Source: Bacillus sp. NEB1478 (lineage in GTDB: Bacteria > Bacillota > Bacilli > Bacillales > Fictibacillaceae). From it: a stretch of 64,000 nucleotides of DNA. Positions 51,007 through 59,946 of this stretch are shown here, piece by piece. The translations under genes and the position numbers were made by a program. How positions within the stretch are numbered: position 1 is the first letter of the stretch; each line of letters opens with the position of its first letter. The DNA is taken from assembly GCF_031582965.1 (NCBI RefSeq), contig NZ_CP134049.1:248001-312000 (forward strand), given 5' to 3'. Below the pieces are notes generated by a model. It was not told the DNA's origin and did no database searches. It saw only the letters and a list, made by a program, of their open reading frames with translations.

Positions 51007-51975
51007 ATGGCAATTCCAAAACCAGAGACGCAGCAGCTTAAGCACCCCGTTCCAAATCCAGGACGAAAAGAAAAAAGTGCGTTCACAAAAGGATTAAAAC
51101 AATGGGGAGAAGTGTTTCCTTTTATCATTATTGGATTAATCGGAGCCGCTGTTTTTGTCATCTATCCTTTAATTAAAGGGATTATTATGAGTTTTCAAGA
51201 CTACAACATCATGCCGGGAGCTGATAGTCCTTTTGTTGGTCTTGAGAATTATAAACAAGCTTTTCAAGATGAACAATTCAGATACGCCGTCAGAAATACA
51301 TTGTTAAATACGGTTGTAACCGTACCGATCAACTGGATATTAGGACTCGTATTTGCGGTGCTCATAAACATGCAATTTATTAAATATAAAATAACATTCC
51401 GTACTCTTTATTATTTACCGATCATTACTTCCTGGATCGTAGTCGCCTTTTTGTTCCGTTATTTGTTTGCGGATGGAGAAAACGGTTTGATTAATTATCT
51501 TCTGTATAACAAGCTTGGAGTTATAGATGAACCGATCAGCTGGCTGCAGAATCAATGGACAGCAATGATCGTGATTTGGGCATTTCATATTTGGAAAACG
51601 GTTGGATGGACGATCGTAATTTATTTAGCTGCACTGCAAGGTATACCAAAAGAACTGTACGAGGCGGCAAGCATTGATGGTGCTAATGGTCTGAAATTGT
51701 TCAGAAACATAACCATTCCTTTGCTGGGACCTGTCACAATCTTTGTGTTGATCAATCTCGTAATCGGAGCATTTAATATCTTCCCGCAAGTGTACTTTAT
51801 TACGAATGGCGGGCCGATCGGACAAACAGAAGTTTTACAAAGCATGATCTATAAAGAAGCTTTCAATAATTTTAAATTCGGATATTCTTCAGCATTAGGT
51901 GTCATGATGGGACTTACCATCTTCTTGATCACATGGACACAACAGAAGAAAATCGGAAGACAGCGATTCTTTTAA
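51007..51975 (+). CDS. Sugar ABC transporter permease 1 (MalF/UgpA type)
   Basis: A 322-residue inner-membrane permease. The start at 51007 has AAGGGGGGAG upstream; the same frame is open to 50569, but that stretch is the MITE-like repeat and is not a real N-terminus. There are six membrane helices, and the cytoplasmic EAA loop is clear as ELYEAASIDGANGLKLFRNI near residues 218-237. It pairs with permease 2, 29 bp downstream. Confidence 0.93.
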   Translation: MAIPKPETQQLKHPVPNPGRKEKSAFTKGLKQWGEVFPFIIIGLIGAAVFVIYPLIKGIIMSFQDYNIMPGADSPFVGLENYKQAFQDEQFRYAVRNTLLNTVVTVPINWILGLVFAVLINMQFIKYKITFRTLYYLPIITSWIVVAFLFRYLFADGENGLINYLLYNKLGVIDEPISWLQNQWTAMIVIWAFHIWKTVGWTIVIYLAALQGIPKELYEAASIDGANGLKLFRNITIPLLGPVTIFVLINLVIGAFNIFPQVYFITNGGPIGQTEVLQSMIYKEAFNNFKFGYSSALGVMMGLTIFLITWTQQKKIGRQRFF

Positions 51976-52004
51976 CCATTGATCATTAGAAAGGAGGAAC
52001 GAAC

Positions 52005-52847
52005 ATGTATACAACAAAAACAAGTCTGTTTTGGAAAAGCGTCGTTTACACGATTTTGATTTTAGGTGTGGCGGTGTTCATCATTCCGTTTATTTATATG
52101 ATTTTAACGACTTTTGTCGATAACGCCTATACATTGCCGCGTCCTAGTGAGGTTTTCTCGGTAACACCTAATCTGGATAACTATGAAACGGTTTGGGAAA
52201 AGAATCACTTTTTCCGTTATTTTTTAAATAGTTTATTGATAGCCGGAGTTTCGATGGTAGGCAGTTTATTTTTGGGAGCGATGACCGCCTATGCGTTCGC
52301 CCGTTTTCAGTTTCCGATGAAAGAACTGCTGTTTCGCGTGTTTCTTTTTACGATGATGATTCCTGTTGTACTGGCAATCGTGCCTCAGTTCACAGTAATC
52401 AACAGCCTCGGACTCGTAAACACATATGCAGGACTATGGCTGCTTTATATCGGCGGGGGAGTCGTGGGTTCCACCTTTTTTCTGCGTGGGTTTTTTGAAA
52501 CGATTCCAAAAGAACTAGAAGACTCGATCCGCATGGATGGCGGAGGGAACTGGCGTATCTTCTGGAATATTTACTTGCCGCTTTCAAAACCGGCACTTGG
52601 AACGATGGCGATCTTCTCATTTTCAGGTACGTGGGATGAGTACTTTGTCGCGCTTACGATCATTAAAGATGAAGCAATGAGAACTTTGCCGATCGCACTC
52701 ATGATGTTCCAAGGACAGCATGCAAGCAACTGGGCATGGATCTTTGCAGCCTCCATCATTGCACTGCTTCCGGTTGTATTGGTGTACATCATCTTCCAGA
52801 AGCATTTTGTGAAAAGTGGTTTGAATGAAGGAAGTGTAAAAGGATGA
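52005..52847 (+). CDS. Sugar ABC transporter permease 2 (MalG/UgpE type)
   Basis: A 280-residue inner-membrane permease with six helices. The EAA loop is ELEDSIRMDGGGNWRIFWNI near residues 169-188. The ATG has AAAGGAGGAAC upstream and its end overlaps the GH66 gene start (ATGATG inside the stop). No ATP-binding subunit gene is present; in bacilli such importers usually share the MsmX ATPase encoded elsewhere. Confidence 0.93.
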   Translation: MYTTKTSLFWKSVVYTILILGVAVFIIPFIYMILTTFVDNAYTLPRPSEVFSVTPNLDNYETVWEKNHFFRYFLNSLLIAGVSMVGSLFLGAMTAYAFARFQFPMKELLFRVFLFTMMIPVVLAIVPQFTVINSLGLVNTYAGLWLLYIGGGVVGSTFFLRGFFETIPKELEDSIRMDGGGNWRIFWNIYLPLSKPALGTMAIFSFSGTWDEYFVALTIIKDEAMRTLPIALMMFQGQHASNWAWIFAASIIALLPVVLVYIIFQKHFVKSGLNEGSVKG

Positions 52848-54616
52848 TGAAGAAGCTGGTGCTGTTTGCAGGTGTGATGATATTGCTGGCGGCCTGTTCA
52901 TCAAAAAGTGCAGTCGTTGAAGTGGATGAAAACAAGGAACAAAAAACGTACGTATCATCAATTGAAACCGATAAAGCGGTCTACAAACCAGGTGATACAG
53001 TTCTGCTAAAAGTCAATCTGAAGCGGGATTTAAGCGGTGAGCGACTGCAGATCCGATATCGATTTGGAAACAAAATTGTAAAAGAAGAAGAGAAGAAACT
53101 GGATAAAGGTAAAACGTTCAGCTGGAAGTGGAAACCACCCGCTCAGAACGAAAAAGGATACATGGTTGAAGTCCTTCTAAAAAAAGGAAAAGATTATGTG
53201 GATCATGTAAATGTTGCAGTCGATGTTTCTGAAGATTGGTCTAAATTCCCTCGGTATGGTTATTTAGCTGACTTTGAAGCAATGGACAAAACAGAACAGG
53301 AAGAAATTATGAAGCGGTTAAACCGGTACCATATAAACGGTATACAATTTTACGACTGGCAATACAAGCATCACCAGCCTCTTCCTTCTGAGGGAAGCCC
53401 GCTGCAAAAAGAATGGCCAGATATTGCGAACCGCCCGGTTTCACATGATACAGTTCAAAACTATATTGATCTTTCCCACAAATTCAACATGAAGGCGATG
53501 AATTATAATCTATTATTTGGCGCGTATGAAGGGGCAGAAAAAGAAGGTGTGAAGCCGGAATGGGGGCTTTATCAAGATTCAGCCCATGAGACACAAGACT
53601 TTCATCCTCTGCCGGATTCTTGGGCAAGTAATATTATGCTTCAGGATCCTGCCAACAAAGAGTGGCAATCTTTTTTAATAGAAAAAGAGCAGGAAGTGTT
53701 CAGCAAACTTCCTTTTGATGGCTGGCATGTCGATCAGTTAGGCGACCGAGGAATGCGCTGGAACTATGATGGAGAAATAACTTCCCTTGAAGAAGGGTAT
53801 GTCTCGTTTTTAGAGGAAGCGAAGAAACAATTAAACGTTCCACTTGTTATGAATGCTGTCAACCAGTATGGGCAAATCAACATCAGCCAGAAAGCGCCTG
53901 TCGACTTTTTATATACAGAAGTTTGGGAGCCTTATACGAAATACAGCCATCTTAAACAAATCATCGATCAAAATAATAACTTCAGTGGTTTTAAGAAAAA
54001 TACGGTACTCGCGGCCTATATGAACTATGATCTCTCAAATAGCTTAGGTGAATTTAACACACCAGCAGTCCTTTTAACGAACGCAGTGATCTTTTCATCG
54101 GGTGGATCTCATCTTGAACTTGGAGAGAACATGCTTTCCAAAGAATATTTTCCGCACAAAAAATTAGAGATCACTGAAAAGTTAAAGAAACAATTAATCT
54201 CTTACTATGACTTTTTGACAGGATATCAAAATTTCTTGAGAGATGGAGTGAAACCATCTTCATTGGAAGTGCGCGCTGACTCGTTGAAACTCTCTCCTGA
54301 GTTCAACAAAGTTGAAGTCTATTATTCTGCATATGAAAAAGCAAATAACGAAATCGTGCATCTCATCAATTTTTCGGATGCTTCAACAATGGATTGGCAG
54401 GATAATGAAGGCATACAGGCGGAACCAAAAGAAAAGAAAGAGATCGAGTTGGATATTTTTACTGATAAAAAAGTAGAAAAGGTATGGATGGCCTCTCCGG
54501 ACCAATATTTGGGTTCTCCACTTTCGCTAGATTTCAAGCAAAAGAATGATAAAATGACTGTAACTCTACCATCCCTTAAATACTGGGATATGCTTGTTAT
54601 AGAATACGCGAAATAA
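52844..54616 (+). CDS. GH66-type glycoside hydrolase lipoprotein (dextranase-like)
   Basis: A 590-residue surface-anchored enzyme. The signal peptide ends in the lipobox LAAC (Cys18). An N-terminal beta domain (about 38-130) is followed by a barrel opening with FPRYGYLADF and NGIQFYDWQYKHHQPL, a GH66 signature. The candidate catalytic nucleophile is D297 in DGWHVDQLGDRG and the acid/base is E359 in LYTEVWEP, spaced about as in known dextranases. Family members cut alpha-1,6-glucans or form cyclic isomaltooligosaccharides. As a lipoprotein next to an importer it should deliver short alpha-glucans to it. The start overlaps the permease stop. Confidence 0.85.
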   Translation: MMKKLVLFAGVMILLAACSSKSAVVEVDENKEQKTYVSSIETDKAVYKPGDTVLLKVNLKRDLSGERLQIRYRFGNKIVKEEEKKLDKGKTFSWKWKPPAQNEKGYMVEVLLKKGKDYVDHVNVAVDVSEDWSKFPRYGYLADFEAMDKTEQEEIMKRLNRYHINGIQFYDWQYKHHQPLPSEGSPLQKEWPDIANRPVSHDTVQNYIDLSHKFNMKAMNYNLLFGAYEGAEKEGVKPEWGLYQDSAHETQDFHPLPDSWASNIMLQDPANKEWQSFLIEKEQEVFSKLPFDGWHVDQLGDRGMRWNYDGEITSLEEGYVSFLEEAKKQLNVPLVMNAVNQYGQINISQKAPVDFLYTEVWEPYTKYSHLKQIIDQNNNFSGFKKNTVLAAYMNYDLSNSLGEFNTPAVLLTNAVIFSSGGSHLELGENMLSKEYFPHKKLEITEKLKKQLISYYDFLTGYQNFLRDGVKPSSLEVRADSLKLSPEFNKVEVYYSAYEKANNEIVHLINFSDASTMDWQDNEGIQAEPKEKKEIELDIFTDKKVEKVWMASPDQYLGSPLSLDFKQKNDKMTVTLPSLKYWDMLVIEYAK

Positions 54617-54640
54617 AAATCAACAGAGGGGCTGGAACGG

Positions 54641-56443
54641 ATGATCCGACACATGTGGCAAAAGCAAAGTATTGCGGTTAAATTAATCGCAGCATTCCTT
54701 GTCGTCATCTTGATTCCAGCTTTTTTCCTTAGTTTTTTATATTACAATTCATCTTCATCCATCATTAAACAAAATGTCCGCGAATCATCTCTTCAGATTA
54801 CGAAACAAGCAGCAAACACCCTCTCTTATATTTTTACAATTGGCAGTGACACTTCAGATCTGATCTACGGAGACCCGTCACTTCAGAGTATCGTTAAAAT
54901 GGACAGCAACCCTGATGTTAAGGGTTTGGAAAGACAAATAAACAACAAAAATTTGACGGATAAGCTCAACAACTATGTTTTTTCCAGTTCGTTCGTCAAA
55001 ATCATCTACGTGCTAAAAGAGGAGAATACAAGCTGGGGAAGCGGTACATTCTCGTTTTATAAATGGGATAATGAACGTAAAAATGAGCTTCAGTGGCTGA
55101 AGGATGCTCGAGAAAAAGAGGGCGAACTCGTTTGGATGGGCTTGCAAAAAGACAAATACAGCGGAGGAGGAAGCAACACAGAGATCGTTCTTCCTGTCGG
55201 CCGGGTATTAAAGGATTTTCAAACACTGGAAAACATCGGCTATTGTTTAGTGAATCTGGACGGCAAGAACATTTTAGCCAAGATTAATCAATTGAAACTA
55301 GGGAAGACCGGTAAATTTTTTGTTGTGAACGAACACGGCGAAATCATGATTCACCCCGATCTTTCTAAGGTTGGCACGAAACTGGATAATCAAGAGCTTT
55401 ATCATTCTGTCATAGAAGAGAACAAAGCGGAGTTCGAATTCGTTCAAAAGGATACTGATTATTATGGGGTGAAGCAGCCGTTAAGCAACGGCTGGCTCAT
55501 TGTAGGTACGGTTCCGATCCATGAAATCACCGACCAGATGGATGAGCTGCACCAGCTTATACTTCTTTCTTCGATAGGGCTGACGATTGCAGCAATTCTA
55601 GTGGGACTTTATATCGCAGGCAAAATAACACGCCCGATCAAACAGCTCACGAATCAAATGGAAAGTGTAGGAAAAGGGAATTTAAAAGCTAGAACGAATG
55701 TGTTTTCCTTTGATGAGATCGGCGTCATGAGTGAACAGTTCAATAAAATGATTATCCGGGTAGAGCACTTAATGGAAACTGTGGAAGAGGAGCGAAGCAA
55801 AAAGCAGCGGGCAGAGTTAAGGGCGATCAAACACAGAATCAATCCTCACTTCTTATTTAACACATTAAGCACGATCAAATGGCTGATCCAGTTTAAGCAA
55901 AACGAAAAAGCAAATGAAGCAATAACAGCTTTAACTCGTCTATTGGATGCCAACATGGGCAAGAAAGGGAATTTTATTTCAGTTGCAGAAGAATTAGATA
56001 TTATTGAAAAATATTTAGTTATTTTACAAATCAGATACGATCGTGAATTTCATATTACGGTTGAAGTCGATCAGAAGATTAGCGATTTCACTATACCAAG
56101 AATGCTTTTACAGCCTATCGTTGAAAATGCGATTTTCCATGGCATTGTTCCAACAGAAAAAGATGGCATGATTCATATTAAGGCAGAGAAATGGGACAGT
56201 GCAGTGAAGTTTACGATCTCTGATAACGGCAAAGGATTCGATCCGACTCAACTAAAGCTTGTGAAAAATATGGAAGATTCCATACAACATGGTTTCGTCG
56301 GGATAGGTCTTGCACACGTACATGAAAGCATTCATTTATATTACGCCCCAAAATCTGAGATGCTGATTGAGAGCGAAGAAGGAAAGGGTACAAAGATTAC
56401 TTTGCTTCTCTATTCGGGCAAGGAGGGTGAGGAACATGTATAA
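54641..56443 (+). CDS. Sensor histidine kinase, YesM type
   Basis: A 600-residue membrane sensor. There are two membrane helices, at about residues 13-35 and 307-327, enclosing an extracellular dCache-like sensor domain. After these come a HAMP domain (ITRPIKQLTNQMESVGKGN), the His-kinase domain with the phospho-acceptor in HRINPHFLFNTL near residue 400, and an ATPase domain with PIVENAIFHG and ISDNGKGFDP. The ATG has AGAGGGGCTGG upstream. It overlaps the regulator gene by 8 bp. This class senses carbohydrates, often with a nearby binding protein. Confidence 0.95.
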   Translation: MIRHMWQKQSIAVKLIAAFLVVILIPAFFLSFLYYNSSSSIIKQNVRESSLQITKQAANTLSYIFTIGSDTSDLIYGDPSLQSIVKMDSNPDVKGLERQINNKNLTDKLNNYVFSSSFVKIIYVLKEENTSWGSGTFSFYKWDNERKNELQWLKDAREKEGELVWMGLQKDKYSGGGSNTEIVLPVGRVLKDFQTLENIGYCLVNLDGKNILAKINQLKLGKTGKFFVVNEHGEIMIHPDLSKVGTKLDNQELYHSVIEENKAEFEFVQKDTDYYGVKQPLSNGWLIVGTVPIHEITDQMDELHQLILLSSIGLTIAAILVGLYIAGKITRPIKQLTNQMESVGKGNLKARTNVFSFDEIGVMSEQFNKMIIRVEHLMETVEEERSKKQRAELRAIKHRINPHFLFNTLSTIKWLIQFKQNEKANEAITALTRLLDANMGKKGNFISVAEELDIIEKYLVILQIRYDREFHITVEVDQKISDFTIPRMLLQPIVENAIFHGIVPTEKDGMIHIKAEKWDSAVKFTISDNGKGFDPTQLKLVKNMEDSIQHGFVGIGLAHVHESIHLYYAPKSEMLIESEEGKGTKITLLLYSGKEGEEHV

Positions 56444-57986
56444 AGTGATGATAGTGGATGATGAACCAGTTATTCGGAACGGATTGAAAGCATCGATACC
56501 CTGGGACCGTGAACCCTTTGAATTAACAGGAGCATTTGCGAATGGAAAGGAAGCACTGGCATATTTTGAAGAGCAGCGGCCAGACATCTTAATCACCGAT
56601 ATTAAAATGCCGATCATGGATGGAATTGAGCTGGCCAGGGAAGCATTGCAGATCCATCCTTCGCTAAAAATCATTTTTGTAAGCAGTTACAGCGATTTTG
56701 ATTACGTGAGAGAAGGCCTTAAAATTGGCGCCGTTGATTATTTGCTGAAACCAACATTAGAGCCGGAAGATTTAGTGAATCTATTAAAAAAATGTACCCA
56801 TTTGATTGAACAAGAGCAAAAGATTCAGCAGAATCTAGACGAATATAAGCAAAATCAGCAAGGGTATCATCGAAAAGAGCTCGAACAAAAACTAAAGCTG
56901 CTTTTCACTTCAAAACAGTATGAATATGATGAGGCTGAATGGAATACTTCCTTTCCTGACGGATACACAGTGTGTTATGGCTCGCTAAACAACAAAAAAG
57001 ATTTAGAAGAGAAAAAAGGTGATCTCTATTTGAGTATGAAGTCAGAAGAAGCAGCAGAAACGTTTTATAGACATTTTGACGAAGGTGTCATGTTTTCTTT
57101 ATACAACGCGGATGTTGTTCTTACGATGCCGTATTCAAGTGAAATGAAATCACAGCTTCACCACATTAAGAATGAATTGGAAAATGAAACAGAGATCACC
57201 TTATCGATGGGCTATCAATCTGGAGAATGCATGAACGAATTTCAGACGTGCTTCCTTCAGGCAAAAGAGGCGTGTGACTATCATTTTTATCACCCTGACC
57301 ATGATGAAATTTATCACTTTGAAAACAAATTTGAAATCAATCAGGAGAAAAATAATTTTTCGATTTTGTTTAAAGAAGCCATGAATGAAAGTGATGAAAC
57401 GAGAATTAACATGCTGCAAGAACAATGGCTTAAAGATTGGGAAGCAGGGACAAGACCGCCTGAAGATATAAAGCGTGAAGCAGGAGAACTTCTGAGCAGC
57501 CGTTTTCAAAGGAAGGTAGATATTCCATTACTGATGCAAAAAGTGGATGAACTTGCTCAAACGGAATCATTAGCTGAAATGAAAGAACTGCTATTTAGGA
57601 CCATTGTGGAATGGGAAGAGGGATATCACATTTCGTTCGATTCACTCACGAGCCATCAGCAGCTCATGGAGAAAGCGATCCATTATATCCAACAACATTA
57701 CACATCAGAGATCACGCTGCAAAAAATAGCTGACTACACGTTTATCAGTAAAAACTATTTCAGTATTCTATTTAAAAAATACATGAACCAAAACTTTCTG
57801 GATTATGTCATTTCATTGCGAATAAAAAAGGCGGAGGAACTTTTAGGCAATACTTCATTAAAAGTGTATGAGGTCGCTTATAAATCAGGTTTTAACGATG
57901 TAAAATATTTCAGCAAATTATTTAAAAAACTGACGGGTTACAGTCCAGTGGATTATCGGGAAAAAGCACAGATGACGACGAAATAA
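56436..57986 (+). CDS. Response regulator with AraC-type DNA-binding domain, YesN type
   Basis: Cytosolic transcription factor of 516 residues paired with the preceding kinase. The start at 56436 has AGGGTGAGG upstream; the frame is open 69 bases before inside the kinase gene. The receiver domain spans about residues 1-120, with D55 as phospho-acceptor (ILITDIKMP). A middle region of about 270 residues of unclear fold follows, then the C-terminal AraC domain with KIADYTFISKNYFSILFK and GFNDVKYFSKLFKKLTG as the two helix-turn-helix elements. Probable activator of the island. Confidence 0.95.
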   Translation: MYKVMIVDDEPVIRNGLKASIPWDREPFELTGAFANGKEALAYFEEQRPDILITDIKMPIMDGIELAREALQIHPSLKIIFVSSYSDFDYVREGLKIGAVDYLLKPTLEPEDLVNLLKKCTHLIEQEQKIQQNLDEYKQNQQGYHRKELEQKLKLLFTSKQYEYDEAEWNTSFPDGYTVCYGSLNNKKDLEEKKGDLYLSMKSEEAAETFYRHFDEGVMFSLYNADVVLTMPYSSEMKSQLHHIKNELENETEITLSMGYQSGECMNEFQTCFLQAKEACDYHFYHPDHDEIYHFENKFEINQEKNNFSILFKEAMNESDETRINMLQEQWLKDWEAGTRPPEDIKREAGELLSSRFQRKVDIPLLMQKVDELAQTESLAEMKELLFRTIVEWEEGYHISFDSLTSHQQLMEKAIHYIQQHYTSEITLQKIADYTFISKNYFSILFKKYMNQNFLDYVISLRIKKAEELLGNTSLKVYEVAYKSGFNDVKYFSKLFKKLTGYSPVDYREKAQMTTK

Positions 57987-58002
57987 GAAAAGGATGAGCG
58001 GG

Positions 58003-59301
58003 ATGGCTAAACAGCAAACTTTGAAAATTTTTATGTTATTTCTTTCTCTATGTTTAGCTTTTCTCGTAAATGGCTGTTCGGATCAGATCATTTCAAACAA
58101 CGAAACCGTTTCGTCCCTTAAAAAAGAGGATAAAGTAACAAAAGTTGTTTATTGGCACACATACAGTGATGAAGAAACGAGGGTATTTGAAGAGGAACTG
58201 ATTCCGCTGTTTCAAAAAGAACACCCGGCAATCAAGATCGAATCAGTCCGTCAGCCTTACAACGATCATTTAAAGACAGCCCTCATCTCAAAAGGCTCAT
58301 CCAACCAGGCGCCAGATGTTGTAAGAATGGACATAGCCTGGGTTCCTGAATTTGCTTCCCTTGGACTTTTAGTACCTCTCGATAATTTTGAAGGTTTTAC
58401 CGATAAGAAAAAAACGCTATTTCCTAATGCACTGGAGACGAATTTTTACAAAGGACTGTACTATGGAATTCCTGTAAATCTTACAACGAAAGCGGCTATT
58501 TACAATCGAATTTCTTTAAAACTCGCAGGAGTAAATTCACCGCCAGAAACGATGGAACAATTTCTGAAACTGACGGAAAATATGAAAGGTAAAAGCTTTA
58601 TTGGAATGAAAGGACTCAACGCATGGGACAGCCTGCCTTATTTCTGGGGTCTTGGCGGGAAGCTGACGAATAGCGATTACTCGAAAGCATCCGGGTATTT
58701 AAATAGCCCGGAGAGTGTTAATGCGGTCGCCACGATAAAGAACTGGAACGAAAACGGACTGCTTCATCCGGACTTGCCATCGGGTTCAATTGATACGTGG
58801 AACGCCATCTTGCAGGGACATGCTTTTATGGCAGAAGACGGCCCGTGGTTTTATAGTGTTTTATCGAGTTCCTATTATAAAGTGGATCAGCTCATGAATG
58901 TCACGATTCCATTTCATTTTCCTTTGGATCAAGAAGGGAAAGGCTCCATACTTGGCGGTGAGAACCTTGTTATGATGAAAGGAACGAAGAAAAAAGAAGC
59001 CGCTTGGACTTTCATGAAGTGGATGACCAATGAAAAAATTCAGCAGCACATGTTTAAATCAGGCATTCTTCCAGCAAATAAAGAGGCAGCCAATTCATCA
59101 GCTGTATTGAAAACATCCTATATTAAAGCGTATGTTGACGGATTAGAAAATGCACGCTTACGGCCGCCAGTGAAAAGCTGGTCCCGCATGGAAAACATCT
59201 ATACAAAAGCAATGGAAGCCATGATTTATCGTGATGAAGATATACAAACGACTTTAAACAAAGCCGCCTTTGAAATGGATCAGCTGTTAAATCGTGAATG
59301 A
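58003..59301 (+). CDS. Second ABC-type sugar-binding lipoprotein
   Basis: A 432-residue paralogue of the binding protein at 49281. The lipobox is VNGC after an N-terminal signal (start at 58003; the ATG at 57994 is too close to the ribosome-binding site). VVYWHTYSDEETRVFEEEL, APDVVRMDIAWVPEFASLG and NLTTKAAIYNRISL align with the first copy by eye. No permeases follow, so it may act as a sensing accessory for the YesM-type kinase or as a second receptor for the importer. Genes 54641-59301 are closely spaced and likely one unit. Confidence 0.9.
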   Translation: MAKQQTLKIFMLFLSLCLAFLVNGCSDQIISNNETVSSLKKEDKVTKVVYWHTYSDEETRVFEEELIPLFQKEHPAIKIESVRQPYNDHLKTALISKGSSNQAPDVVRMDIAWVPEFASLGLLVPLDNFEGFTDKKKTLFPNALETNFYKGLYYGIPVNLTTKAAIYNRISLKLAGVNSPPETMEQFLKLTENMKGKSFIGMKGLNAWDSLPYFWGLGGKLTNSDYSKASGYLNSPESVNAVATIKNWNENGLLHPDLPSGSIDTWNAILQGHAFMAEDGPWFYSVLSSSYYKVDQLMNVTIPFHFPLDQEGKGSILGGENLVMMKGTKKKEAAWTFMKWMTNEKIQQHMFKSGILPANKEAANSSAVLKTSYIKAYVDGLENARLRPPVKSWSRMENIYTKAMEAMIYRDEDIQTTLNKAAFEMDQLLNRE

Positions 59302-59480
59302 TTTTTCTAGAAATTGTTAAGCGTCTGTTAATATTATGCAGGGCATGTAAAGCCTTCGTTAGAACTTGGTAAATTCAGTCTTTTCGGTGTTTTTTCGTGA
59401 TATATTCTGAGCAAGGGACAGACAAATCCCGAAACTCATGCATTTAAATCATAATAAACATCCGAAGGGAGCAGTTAGAA

Positions 59481-59633
59481 ATGAGCAAAATCTTTTTAGC
59501 GAAAATCGGAGCATCTCTTATGGCCATTATGTTAATTACTGCATGCGGAAATCAGGACGACGACAAAAAAGACGAATCAAAAACAGAACAATCTTCAACT
59601 GATCAAGGTTCATCTGATGACTCATCTCAATAA
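59481..59633 (+). CDS. Small Asp/Ser-rich lipoprotein
   Basis: A 50-residue protein with a signal segment ending in the lipobox ITAC (Cys at residue 22), then a short polar tail rich in Asp, Lys and Ser. The ATG has AAGGGAGCA upstream, and a clear terminator follows at 59642-59685. It is monocistronic as seen. Such tiny lipoproteins are common in bacilli; the function is unknown. Confidence 0.75.
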   Translation: MSKIFLAKIGASLMAIMLITACGNQDDDKKDESKTEQSSTDQGSSDDSSQ

Positions 59634-59641
59634 TAGATTGA

Positions 59642-59685
59642 AAAGAAGCCGGGCCTCTACCTACCAGAGAGGACCCGGTTTTTTA
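59642..59685 (+). terminator. Terminator after the small lipoprotein gene
   Basis: AAGCCGGGCCTCT pairs with AGAGAGGACCCGGTTT (imperfect) around a loop, followed by six T residues. Confidence 0.8.
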
Positions 59686-59728
59686 AGTTTAAGGTGAGTT
59701 AGTGATAAGCTATGCATGAGCTGCGCGA

Positions 59729-59860
59729 GTCGAATGTTGTCGACTCGTGGTTAAATCGAAAATAACGTGGAATTATCGAAAATAAAGCGGGGAATATCGA
59801 AAATAACGTGGGATTAATTGAAATAACGTGGAATTATTGGACATTACCGTGGAATTAATT
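59729..59860. repeat. Phased repeat array, locus 7 (ATAACGTGGAATTAT word)
   Basis: A GTCGAATGTTGTC head at 59729 is followed 18 bp later by GTGG at 59747, then at 59767, about 59787, 59808, 59828 and 59849 (20-21 bp steps). It lies in the convergent gap between the small lipoprotein and the DUF5667 gene. Confidence 0.88.
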
Positions 59861-59899
59861 AAAAATGATAGCTTCAAAAGGCACTTTATAACAAAAAAC

Positions 59900-59935
59900 A
59901 ACCCAAAAGTGGCTTAATCCACTTTTGAGTAGTTA
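59900..59935 (-). terminator. Terminator of the DUF5667 gene
   Basis: CAAAAGTGG and CCACTTTTG pair around a 6-base loop; on the minus strand a T-rich run follows. Confidence 0.75.
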
Positions 59936-59946
59936 AAATAATCTCA

